A DNA stretch of 64,000 bases from Arcticimaribacter sp002477625 (GTDB taxonomy: Bacteria > Bacteroidota > Bacteroidia > Flavobacteriales > Flavobacteriaceae). Shown here one piece after another: positions 37,286 through 45,935 of this stretch. Both the position numbers and the translations under genes were made by a program. Numbering within the stretch: the stretch's first letter is position 1; the number at the start of each line of letters is the position of its first letter. The stretch lies in the NCBI GenBank assembly GCA_943846665.1, contig OX044358.1, positions 806,001 through 870,000 on the forward strand, written 5' to 3'. The notes under the pieces were generated by a model. That model searched no databases and had not been told where the DNA came from. It was given only the letters and a program-made list of their open reading frames with translations.

Positions 37286-38956
37286 GTGAAATTCCCAAGT
37301 TTTACTCTTAGTCCGCTTCTAATTTGTTTTGTTTTGGGTGTTATCTGTAGCATCCAATTCGGGATAGAACCTCTTTTTTCAAACACAAAGCTATTATTAC
37401 TTAGTACACTAGGGCTTCTTATCGCTTGGTTATTAAAGAAAAATAATTACACTTTCTTTCCAATCCTGTTATCTATAATCAGTTTTTTTATTGGGCTTAG
37501 TCGTGGGAACCAGGCATTGGAACTCCAACAAGATCATTACATACTGCAGTACCAAATTGATGGTCTGAATCAACTTGAAATCACCATTACGGATCGGCAG
37601 CGATCGACTCCAACGTACCATCGATATTATGCAGATGTCATTGCAGTAAACGACAAAAAAACATCAGGCAAGCTCTTAATTCGAATGCAAAAAGAAGATG
37701 CTCATAAACTGGACTTAGGGTTTACATTAAAAACTGCAGACCTGCTAAATCCAATACATGCATCTAAGAATATAGGAAGCTTTAATTACAAAAGCTATCT
37801 ACTTAGTATTGGTGTTCGACATCAGCTGGAGTTAACTGATTTTGTTGAATTAAAAAGAAAGGTTTTTTCTCTTATGACTTGGCTAAGGGGATTAAAACAG
37901 CAAAAACTAGATGCCATAGAATTCAGTTCTTTTAAGGAAGAAACCAAGCAACTAGTCATGGCATTGATATTAGGGGAACGCAGTGAATTGGATCGTGCCT
38001 GGATGGATCGCTATGCTCAGGCCGGGATTGTGCATATTCTTGCAATCTCAGGCCTTCATATGGGCTTATTGATGGTTCTTTTGGGCTGGATATACATTCC
38101 GCTTCGGTTGTTACCCCAAGGGAATTACCTACAGGTTTTTATGATCATCCTATCGCTTTGGTGTTACGCATTGCTAACGGGAGCAAGTGCATCGGTAATC
38201 CGTGCGGCAACGATGTTCTCGCTCTTCAGTATCGGAACCTACCTCAAACGCAGCCCGCCTACCCTATACTTACTGCTCTTATCATTCGGCATTCTCGTTT
38301 ACAGCAATCCGTTATACATTAAACAATTGGGGTTTCAAATGAGTTATCTGGCTGTATTTGGGATACTCATCTTACAGCCTATCCTTCTAAAGATTTTATC
38401 CATAAAGAACAAATTACTGCATCGCTTTTGGGTGATGACAACGGTTACCTTGGCAGCTCAAATAGCAGTAAGTCCATTAGCTATTTATCATTTCCATCAG
38501 TTTCCAGGCTTATTTCTTATTACCAACTGGATGGTACTGCCTTTTGTTGCTCTTTATTTGTATTTAGGAATTGGAAGCCTGATTTTACTGCATTGGCAAT
38601 TACTCCCTACATTTTTAATTGATCTACTCAATTTGATGACAGCGAGTTTAAATAATTTCGTGCGCTGGGTAGTGAATCAAAAAGCATTCTTTTTTGAGGA
38701 ACTACGGTTGTCCATGTATGACGTAATACTAATCTACGCCCTACTTCTCTTCCTTTATTTCGACTATATTAAGATGAAAAAAAGAATACTCTTGGGTCTT
38801 TTTTTAGGGATTATGCTGCTACAATGGTTCGCACATCAAGCTAGAGAAGCACAAGAAAGAACAACAGCCGTTTGGTTAATGCCTGCATATAACAATACGG
38901 TGTTGTTTTATAAAAACAAAAAAAACACTTCGCATATTCTGTACACAAGAAATTAG
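37286..38956 (+). CDS. ComEC/Rec2-family DNA uptake channel, main part (frame broken before the C-terminal end)
   Basis: 556 residues from GTG at 37286. N-terminal helices and an OB-like DUF4131 region (about 60-180) are followed by the Competence domain with HILAISGLHMGLLMV and many helices. The frame closes at TAG 38954-38956 after HILYTRN. The next open frame (38970-39323) continues the family's C-terminal segment, and removing one base at 38954 joins them as TRN-SESNRLVKEF. The reconstructed protein is about 679 residues, the usual size in Flavobacteriia. Channel for DNA across the inner membrane in transformation. Confidence 0.82.
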   Translation: MKFPSFTLSPLLICFVLGVICSIQFGIEPLFSNTKLLLLSTLGLLIAWLLKKNNYTFFPILLSIISFFIGLSRGNQALELQQDHYILQYQIDGLNQLEITITDRQRSTPTYHRYYADVIAVNDKKTSGKLLIRMQKEDAHKLDLGFTLKTADLLNPIHASKNIGSFNYKSYLLSIGVRHQLELTDFVELKRKVFSLMTWLRGLKQQKLDAIEFSSFKEETKQLVMALILGERSELDRAWMDRYAQAGIVHILAISGLHMGLLMVLLGWIYIPLRLLPQGNYLQVFMIILSLWCYALLTGASASVIRAATMFSLFSIGTYLKRSPPTLYLLLLSFGILVYSNPLYIKQLGFQMSYLAVFGILILQPILLKILSIKNKLLHRFWVMTTVTLAAQIAVSPLAIYHFHQFPGLFLITNWMVLPFVALYLYLGIGSLILLHWQLLPTFLIDLLNLMTASLNNFVRWVVNQKAFFFEELRLSMYDVILIYALLLFLYFDYIKMKKRILLGLFLGIMLLQWFAHQAREAQERTTAVWLMPAYNNTVLFYKNKKNTSHILYTRN

Positions 38957-39323
38957 TGAATCCAATAGGTTGGTAAAAGAATTTCAAAATGAATTCCGCA
39001 TCGACCGTATCCAAATTGAAGAGCTGAAAAATACTTATGTCATAGAGGGCAAAACTTTATTTTTCATTGATTGTCTTTGGGCAGAAAATTTTGATTTTAA
39101 GAAACAGAGAAACCTACTCGTATTGACAAAAAATACTAGGGTGAATTTAGAAGCAATGCTCCTCCAAAATCAAATTGATCAAATCATTGTAGATGGAAGT
39201 AGTTATCCCAGCGTTAAGACCCGTTGGAAAAAGACCTGCGCCCAATACAACATCCCTTTTTATGATCTTCAGCAAGACGGGCCGTACTTACTTTCCTCGA
39301 AAACGAGGGACATAGGTTTTTAG
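38955..39323 (+). pseudogene. C-terminal fragment of the comEC gene, out of frame
   Basis: About 120 residues in the frame shifted by one base from the main comEC part. It reads ESNRLVKEFQNEFRIDRIQ, then LFFIDCLWAENFDF and IIVDGSSYPSVKTRWKKTCA, the C-terminal tail of flavobacterial ComEC. It has only a TTG (38970) as possible independent start. Most likely the detached end of one gene. It overlaps the convergent thioredoxin-like gene by 36 bp. Confidence 0.7.
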
Positions 39324-39830
39324 GTATTTTTCAAAATCGTCTGGATCTTGAAAAACCATATAATCACCTTGCTTAATCATTTTGAGGTAGGGCTCCAATT
39401 GCTGGGCGGTATAGTACCCTACAACCGGCATTATTGGGTCTCCATCTTCACTAAAAAACACCATGGTGGGATATCCTCTTACCCCTAAAAATTGTGTGAA
39501 TTGATGGGTTGCGTTTCTACCTTTTTTACGTGCATCATAATTTGGATTGGTATAATTCTGATCATAAAAACGAATGGGTTCATTTCCTTCAGCATCGAAC
39601 TTTACAGCATAAAAATGTTCAGAAACATAGCGAGCTAAATCTGGGTTTGCAAAGGTCTTTTTGTCCAACAACTTACAAGGACCACACCATTTAGTATAAA
39701 CATCCATGAAAATTTTTTTGGGCACTTTCTTTTGAGCCTCTAAAGCTTCGGACAAACTCATCCATTGTATTTGTTGGGCATAAGTTCCCAAAGAACTCAA
39801 TAGCAATAAAACAAGAAGTTTGATTTTCAT
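39288..39830 (-). CDS. Secreted thioredoxin-family protein
   Basis: 180 residues with a signal peptide ending GTYAQ. The thioredoxin fold has the active pair in TKWCGPCKLLDKKTF, and RGYPTMVFFSEDGD supplies the cis-Pro loop. It acts in the periplasm as a thiol reductant or oxidant; partner unknown. It ends the minus-strand series DPP IV, POT transporter, thioredoxin (13 bp after the POT gene). Confidence 0.9.
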   Translation of the reverse strand: MKIKLLVLLLLSSLGTYAQQIQWMSLSEALEAQKKVPKKIFMDVYTKWCGPCKLLDKKTFANPDLARYVSEHFYAVKFDAEGNEPIRFYDQNYTNPNYDARKKGRNATHQFTQFLGVRGYPTMVFFSEDGDPIMPVVGYYTAQQLEPYLKMIKQGDYMVFQDPDDFEKYLKTYVPRFRGK

Positions 39831-39843
39831 AGTCGTGAGTTTT

Positions 39844-41388
39844 TTAATGTACGTCTCCCATTAATTTTTTCATTAAGGGAGAAAAAATAATAACTATTAA
39901 TCCAGCTCCAAGAGCATAGTACGATATCAGCATAAAGCCATCTGTGTAAATTGCCAAAGTATCTAAACCTCCAACATTTGCATCTGTACTTTCTACTGCT
40001 AATTGCTTCCCGATAAAACCTACAATCTGAAAAGCATAGGCAGAAGACAAAAACCAAATTCCCATCATAAATGCAACAATGCGTTTTGGAGATAGACTCG
40101 TGATTTTTGATAAGCCGACTGGAGACATAAATAATTCTCCAATGGATAGAACAAAGTACATCACTATTAGGTAGGCGAAAGGAACCATTCCATTTTCATC
40201 AGCACTGCCTTCACTTAGGGCTAAAATATAAAAACTTGCTCCTGCTAAAACCAATCCCAGTCCAAATTTATAGGGTGTACGAGGATTGATGTTTTTCTTG
40301 GACAAATACCCCCATAAGAGGGAAATAGGAATCGCAAGAATGATGATGAACATTGAGTTTAAAGAGTTTGTTTGCGCAGCGGTCATGAATCCATCTAAGG
40401 CAACATTTCGAGAAGCAAATAAGGTAATTACACTTCCAGACAACTCATGGAAGCCCCAGAACAAAGTCATGAAGAACGTAATTAAAATTGCCATGATTAA
40501 TTTTTTTCTTTCGTCTGAGGTAACCTTTATTAATATCTTAACCATATAGGTACCAATAGCTAATCCAATGACTAAAAATATAATTCCAACTATGTTCTTT
40601 TCGCCAATTATTGGAGTACTCGCAGTTGTGATTGCCTCATATGAAGATAAAACATACGCAATAACAGGAACACAAAGTGTCGCAATTATTGGTATGAGTG
40701 TTTTCTGTGGAATTCCTACAATTGATTTTTCATAAACTTCCATATTCGGAGGTAACCCTTTAGCACCAAATACATTTTTTTTGATCCCACTCCAAAAGAA
40801 AATCAAACCGGTCATCATTCCAATCCCAGCTAATCCAAAACCATAGTGATAACCATAATGTAAAGCTAACCAACCGCATAATAAAGGGGCAATCCACCCA
40901 CCAATATTAATTCCCATATAGAAAATAGTGAATCCAGAATCTTTCCTGACGTCGTCTTTTTCATACAAAGCACCTACAAAGGTTGAAATATTGGGTTTAA
41001 AAAAACCATTCCCCACAATGATAAAAGCCAATGCTAAAAAGAAGGCAATATCGTTTTCTATTGCTAAAACAAAATGACCGACAGCCATTAAAATTCCACC
41101 TAAAAATATAGAAGAACGCATTCCTAAAATCTTATCGGAAACTTGGCCTCCGATAACGGTACTCGCATAGACCAACGAACCATAAGATGCGTAAACCGCA
41201 GCAGTTGCGTAATCTCTATTGGATAGGGACTTGAATATTTCTTCCACCATATAAAGCGTAAGTAAGGCTCGCATTCCGTAGAAGCTAAAGCGCTCCCACA
41301 GCTCGGCAAAGAAGAGATAGGCTAGACCTTTGGGATGTCCCAGAAAAGCAGTGTCATTCTTTTGTTCAGCTCGTGTATGTTCTGACAT
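39844..41388 (-). CDS. POT-family peptide:proton symporter
   Basis: 514 residues with about fourteen helices. The N-terminal motif ELWERFSFYGMRALLTLYM and the FYMGINIGGWIAPLLCGWLA segment are the PTR2/POT signatures. It imports di- and tripeptides with protons. It lies 6 bp after a dipeptidyl peptidase IV gene, so secreted peptide cleavage and uptake appear to work as one module. Confidence 0.93.
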   Translation of the reverse strand: MSEHTRAEQKNDTAFLGHPKGLAYLFFAELWERFSFYGMRALLTLYMVEEIFKSLSNRDYATAAVYASYGSLVYASTVIGGQVSDKILGMRSSIFLGGILMAVGHFVLAIENDIAFFLALAFIIVGNGFFKPNISTFVGALYEKDDVRKDSGFTIFYMGINIGGWIAPLLCGWLALHYGYHYGFGLAGIGMMTGLIFFWSGIKKNVFGAKGLPPNMEVYEKSIVGIPQKTLIPIIATLCVPVIAYVLSSYEAITTASTPIIGEKNIVGIIFLVIGLAIGTYMVKILIKVTSDERKKLIMAILITFFMTLFWGFHELSGSVITLFASRNVALDGFMTAAQTNSLNSMFIIILAIPISLLWGYLSKKNINPRTPYKFGLGLVLAGASFYILALSEGSADENGMVPFAYLIVMYFVLSIGELFMSPVGLSKITSLSPKRIVAFMMGIWFLSSAYAFQIVGFIGKQLAVESTDANVGGLDTLAIYTDGFMLISYYALGAGLIVIIFSPLMKKLMGDVH

Positions 41389-41394
41389 AATAGA

Positions 41395-43557
41395 TTATAA
41401 TTTATTGAGTATAAAGTTAGTCATCTTATTATAAAGATGGAGGCGGGTGTTTCCGCCAAAAATCCCATGGTTTTTATCGGGATAAATCATTAATTCAAAC
41501 GGCTTATTCGCCTGAACCAAAGCCTCTGCCATGCGCATGGTGTTTTGTAAATGTACATTATCGTCACCAGATCCGTGAATTAATAAATAATCTCCTTTTA
41601 ACAATTCAGGGTAATTGAATGGAGAATTAAGGTCATAGCCTTCTGGGTTTTCTTGAGGAGTTCGCATAAAGCGTTCGGTGTAAATGGTGTCGTAAAAACG
41701 CCAGCTGGTCACGGGTGCTACAGCAATCGCCAGAGCAAAAACATCGTTCCCTTTTAGAATACAATTGGTTGACATATGTCCTCCATAACTCCACCCCCAA
41801 ATACCGATCCGCTCGGCATCTATATATGATTCTTGCCCTAATTTTCGTGCAACCTCGATCTGATCTAAGGTTTCAAAGTGAACTAACTGTTTATAGGTTA
41901 CCTTTTTGAAGGCGGTTCCTTTAAAACCAGTTCCACGCCCGTCGACACAAGCAACGATATACCCTTTTTGTGCCAGGCTTTGATGCCAAAAATCATTCGA
42001 ATCATTCCATGAATTGGCTACTTTTTGGGAACCTGGACCTGAGTATTGAAACATCAAGAGGGGATACTTTTTGTTGGGGTCAAAATCTTTTGGCTTTATC
42101 ATCCACATATTGAGTTCATTTCCATTGATCTCAATTGTTGAAAATTCTTTAGTAGAGAGCGTATAGTTTGATAGTTTCTTTTTTAAGGCTGCATTATCTT
42201 CAATCGGACGGATAATTTTACCCGCTGCAGTTAATCTCAAATTATATTGCATGGGTGTATTACTGTCTTCAAAGGTGTGGATATAGTACTTATAATCAGC
42301 GCTAAAAGCCACCCCGTTTGTTCCGTTCTCAGGACTTAAAGCCCTTTTCTTCGATCCATTCAATTTTATCGAATAAACTGCCCGTTCTGTACTTCCCGGT
42401 TCAACTGAAGCGTAGTATACTTCTTTTGTTTTTTCTTGAACACCAAAGAAACGGGTTACTTCCCAGTTTCCTTGGGTCAGTTGCTTTTTAAGTGTCCCGT
42501 CAGCTTTGTAGTGATAAATGTGGTTGTATCCATCGCGCTCACTTGTCCAAAGAAAACTTTCATCTTTTAAGAACTTTAAATTGTCATGAACATCTACATA
42601 GGTGTCTTCACGCTCCTCCAAAATTACTTGAGCAGTTCCTTGTTGAATGTCGTAACTCCAAAGTTGTAAATGATTTTGGTGGCGGTTGATGGTTTGTACC
42701 ATCAATTTATTTTTATTGGGACTGAATTTAATTCGAGGAATATAATAGGGCTTCTCCTCCCCCAGTGTAATTAAGGTGACTTGTTTCTCTGCCAACGAAT
42801 ACAAATACAACCCAACAGTCGAATTGGTCTCACCTGCCTTGGGATATTTGAATGTATAAGGAAATGGATATAAATTATCCCCAATCACATCCATCGAATA
42901 AGTCGGTACTAGTGTCTCGTCGAACTGCATAAAAACCAAGGCCGATCCATCTGCATTCCAATCGAAAGCGCGAACAAATCCAAATTCTTCTTCATAAACC
43001 CAATCCGTCAAACCGTTGATGATGTGTTCACTCCCATCTGAAGTAATTTGTTCAATGGAATTTTCTTCTAGATTTTTTATGTAGAGATTACGTTCAAAAA
43101 CAAAAGCTACTTTAGATCCATCTGGAGCGAATTTAGGTTCTTGAACTTTAGAACCAAACAGCAAGGAGGTTTTATTGGTTGTTCTATCGTAAACGAAATA
43201 TTTAGCACGTTTGGACCTCCTGTAAATCGGTTCGGACTCCGATTCCAACAACAATTTATTTTCATCTTTAGAAAAACTATAGGACGTAAAAAAAGGAACT
43301 AAGGCACTTGAAGCAGAATTAACGATCTCTTCGGTTACATTAGCAGTGGCATAATCGTAAGCCACTATTTTTGAGGTTTGGGTTCTTCGGTCAACCTCCA
43401 ATACGGTATACTGACTCACTTTGGTCAGTGGATGTATTTCTTCTAAGCGCTCAGATGAAAATTCAAAGTTCCAAATTTCTTCATTGGTGATTTCTTTTTT
43501 TTGAGCAATAAGCGTAAAAGGAAAAACTAGGACTAGGGCTAATCGTAATAATTTCAT
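41395..43557 (-). CDS. Dipeptidyl peptidase IV (S9B)
   Basis: About 720 residues from the internal start MKLLRLALVLVFPF, which begins a signal peptide ending LIAQ; the open frame has 12 further codons. An N-terminal beta-propeller with the EEEFGF-type segment (VYEEEFGFVRAFDWNADG) precedes an alpha/beta hydrolase with the nucleophile in GWSYGGHMS, the Asp in HGSGDDNVH and the His in PDKNHGI. It removes X-Pro or X-Ala dipeptides from peptide N termini in the periplasm. Coupled to the POT transporter. Confidence 0.93.
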   Translation of the reverse strand: MKLLRLALVLVFPFTLIAQKKEITNEEIWNFEFSSERLEEIHPLTKVSQYTVLEVDRRTQTSKIVAYDYATANVTEEIVNSASSALVPFFTSYSFSKDENKLLLESESEPIYRRSKRAKYFVYDRTTNKTSLLFGSKVQEPKFAPDGSKVAFVFERNLYIKNLEENSIEQITSDGSEHIINGLTDWVYEEEFGFVRAFDWNADGSALVFMQFDETLVPTYSMDVIGDNLYPFPYTFKYPKAGETNSTVGLYLYSLAEKQVTLITLGEEKPYYIPRIKFSPNKNKLMVQTINRHQNHLQLWSYDIQQGTAQVILEEREDTYVDVHDNLKFLKDESFLWTSERDGYNHIYHYKADGTLKKQLTQGNWEVTRFFGVQEKTKEVYYASVEPGSTERAVYSIKLNGSKKRALSPENGTNGVAFSADYKYYIHTFEDSNTPMQYNLRLTAAGKIIRPIEDNAALKKKLSNYTLSTKEFSTIEINGNELNMWMIKPKDFDPNKKYPLLMFQYSGPGSQKVANSWNDSNDFWHQSLAQKGYIVACVDGRGTGFKGTAFKKVTYKQLVHFETLDQIEVARKLGQESYIDAERIGIWGWSYGGHMSTNCILKGNDVFALAIAVAPVTSWRFYDTIYTERFMRTPQENPEGYDLNSPFNYPELLKGDYLLIHGSGDDNVHLQNTMRMAEALVQANKPFELMIYPDKNHGIFGGNTRLHLYNKMTNFILNKL

Positions 43558-43653
43558 TGAAGATTTGTTTTTTAAAATATTATGATGATCCAAAGTAGTG
43601 AATTTGAACTGACCACTAAAATAAAAATGTGAAATATTCTTTTGCGAAAAATG

Positions 43654-43661
43654 TATCTTTG
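43654..43661 (+). promoter_or_regulatory. Possible -7 box of the HMG-CoA reductase promoter
   Basis: TATCTTTG fits the Bacteroidota TAnnTTTG -7 consensus and lies 19 bp before the chosen ATG at 43681. No well-spaced TTG -33 element is visible, so confidence is limited. It supports the downstream start rather than the longer open frame from 43642. Confidence 0.4.
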
Positions 43662-43680
43662 TTCGTACAAAAATAATTGC

Positions 43681-44994
43681 ATGTCAAGAAATATTGCAGG
43701 GTTTTCAAAAAAAACCAAAGAAGAAAAAATTGAATGGCTCATTACGACCTACTTTGGAGGCAATAAAGATGCAAAGCAAACACTCGTTTCTTATTGGAAT
43801 TCTGATGATCAGTTACAACAACTTCACGATGAATTTATTGAAAATACAGTCTCTAATTTTTATTTACCCTTAGGCGTAGCTCCTAATTTTATTATCAACC
43901 AAAAGGAATACACTATTCCCATGGTTATTGAAGAGAGTTCTGTGATTGCTGCAGCTGCAAAAGCAGCCAAATACTGGGGAGCTCGTGGAGGGTTTCAGAC
44001 TACAATATTGGGGCAAGAAAAAATTGGACAGGTACATTTTATGTATAAAGGAGCTCGTGAAAAATTATTTTCTTTTTTCAATTCAATTGAAGCCCAGCTC
44101 CATCAAGATGCAGCTAGTATTACCAAAAACATGGATGCACGAGGGGGTGGAATTTCATCCATCACCCTAGTCGACAAAACCATCGGACTCGATAATTACT
44201 ACCAAATCCATGCGTGCTTCAATACGGTAGATTCCATGGGTGCGAATTTTATAAATTCTTGTTTAGAGCAATTCGCCAAAACCTTAGTTCGCAAAGCTGC
44301 AACCCATACCGATCTGAAAGGAGAAGAACCAATAGAAATTGTAATGAGCATCTTATCGAACTATGTCCCGAACTGTTTAGTTAGAGCCGAAGTTCGCTGT
44401 ACAATCGATGCTTTGGAACCTGAAGAAGGAATGACTAAGCGTGAATTTGCTGAAAAATTTGTCCGTGCCGTTGAAATTGCTCGAATAGAACCCCATAGAG
44501 CCGTAACCCATAACAAGGGTATTATGAACGGAATCGATGCTGTAGTTCTTGCAACTGGAAATGACTTTAGAGCCGTAGAAGCTGGTATTCATGCCTACGC
44601 ATCTAGAACGGGACAATACAGAAGTTTGAGTACTGCCTCATGCACAGAAGATGAATTTTGTTTTGCACTCGAAATTCCGTTGGCAGTTGGTACCGTAGGG
44701 GGATTGACAAACTTACACCCTCTAGTAAAATGGTCTATGCAACTGCTGGGAAATCCAAAAGCTTCTGAATTAATGGAGCTAATTGCTGTTGCTGGACTTG
44801 CACAAAATTTTGGAGCATTGCGCTCTTTGGTTACTTCTGGAATTCAAAAAGGGCATATGAAAATGCACTTACTCAACATACTGAATCAGCTCAAGGCTAA
44901 CGCTACTCAAAAAGAGGCCGCAGTTGAATATTTCAAAACAACACCCGTTAGTTTTAGTGCGGTAACTGAATTTTTAAAAGCTTCGAATGCTTGA
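43681..44994 (+). CDS. Hydroxymethylglutaryl-CoA reductase, class II
   Basis: 437 residues from MSRNIAGFSKKTKEEK. The class II text LPLGVAPNFIINQKEYTIPM, EESSVIAAAAKAAKYW, DSMGANFINS and TGNDFRAVEAG is present. Class II enzymes are often called degradative, but in Flavobacteriia this is the enzyme of the mevalonate route to isoprenoids. It overlaps by 8 bp a GHMP kinase of the same pathway, so a synthetic role is likely. A start 13 codons upstream is possible but lies in front of the promoter-like box. Confidence 0.92.
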   Translation: MSRNIAGFSKKTKEEKIEWLITTYFGGNKDAKQTLVSYWNSDDQLQQLHDEFIENTVSNFYLPLGVAPNFIINQKEYTIPMVIEESSVIAAAAKAAKYWGARGGFQTTILGQEKIGQVHFMYKGAREKLFSFFNSIEAQLHQDAASITKNMDARGGGISSITLVDKTIGLDNYYQIHACFNTVDSMGANFINSCLEQFAKTLVRKAATHTDLKGEEPIEIVMSILSNYVPNCLVRAEVRCTIDALEPEEGMTKREFAEKFVRAVEIARIEPHRAVTHNKGIMNGIDAVVLATGNDFRAVEAGIHAYASRTGQYRSLSTASCTEDEFCFALEIPLAVGTVGGLTNLHPLVKWSMQLLGNPKASELMELIAVAGLAQNFGALRSLVTSGIQKGHMKMHLLNILNQLKANATQKEAAVEYFKTTPVSFSAVTEFLKASNA

Positions 44995-45889
44995 ATTTTA
45001 TAGCCCAGGAAAGTTATTAATCACTGCAGAGTACCTCGTACTTAATGGCGCCAGGGCTTTTGCACTTCCAACTCAAAAAGGGCAATACATGCGGGTTACA
45101 CCTCTAGAAGTCCCTGTACTGAAATGGAAAAGCTACACCCACACCCAAGAAGTGTGGATGGATGTCATTCTCTCTGTTGATACTTTTGAATGCATAGAAG
45201 ACAATGCAACTCCTTTGCCCCTGATCAAAAAATTACAAGATATTTTAAAATGCGTTCGAGCACTTCAGCCAACATTTTGTTCTAGGGGTTTTGAAGTAGA
45301 AACAAACTTAGATTTTGATCGCAGTTGGGGATTAGGCTCTTCTTCAACTTTTATAAATAATATAGCACAGTGGGCACAAGTAAATCCTTACGAACTGCTC
45401 GACAAAACCTTCGGAGGAAGCGGCTACGATATTGCCGTAGCCCAAGCGAAACAAGCCTTGCTCTATACACGGAATGAATACACCCCAGTAGTTCAATCCT
45501 TGTCATATGATCCACCGTTCAGAGATCAACTCTACTTTGTGCATTTGAATAAAAAACAAGACAGTCAACAAGAAGTGATTGCTTATCACAAACGCAGCAA
45601 ACCGACGAAAAAGCAGATTGAAACGATCAATGAGCTAACTGCGTCACTCCTATCGGCAAGCACATTGAGCCGCTTTAATGAATTGATTACTGCCCACGAA
45701 AAACTCATCGGATCACTGCTTCAGCAAACTCCAATTATAGAACACTTATTCCCTGATTTTAATGGGGCAATAAAAAGTTTGGGAGCTTGGGGAGGAGATT
45801 TTATTCTAGCTACTGGAGCGTCTTGCCCTGCCTATTTCAAAGAAAAGGGGTATACTACCGTAGTTCCATATGCAGAAATGATTGCATAA
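44987..45889 (+). CDS. GYDIA-family GHMP kinase
   Basis: 300 residues of the GHMP kinase superfamily. The N-terminal YSPGKLLITAEYLVLNGARAF, the ATP loop DRSWGLGSSSTF and the family-naming GGSGYDIAVAQ are all visible. It resembles mevalonate or phosphomevalonate kinases. The overlap with the HMG-CoA reductase gene makes a mevalonate-pathway step the best guess. Which step is not shown by the sequence. Confidence 0.85.
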   Translation: MLEFYSPGKLLITAEYLVLNGARAFALPTQKGQYMRVTPLEVPVLKWKSYTHTQEVWMDVILSVDTFECIEDNATPLPLIKKLQDILKCVRALQPTFCSRGFEVETNLDFDRSWGLGSSSTFINNIAQWAQVNPYELLDKTFGGSGYDIAVAQAKQALLYTRNEYTPVVQSLSYDPPFRDQLYFVHLNKKQDSQQEVIAYHKRSKPTKKQIETINELTASLLSASTLSRFNELITAHEKLIGSLLQQTPIIEHLFPDFNGAIKSLGAWGGDFILATGASCPAYFKEKGYTTVVPYAEMIA

Positions 45890-45920
45890 AAAAAGCCGCT
45901 GTAAACAGCGGCTTTTTTTT
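45888..45920 (+). terminator. Bidirectional terminator between GHMP kinase and PpiD-like gene
   Basis: Stem AAAAAGCCGCTGT / ACAGCGGCTTTTT with a short AA-type loop, flanked by A and T runs. It starts inside the kinase stop codon and lies 16 bp from the convergent stop at 45936, serving both genes. Confidence 0.88.
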
Positions 45921-45935
45921 ATGATATATTTCTTC

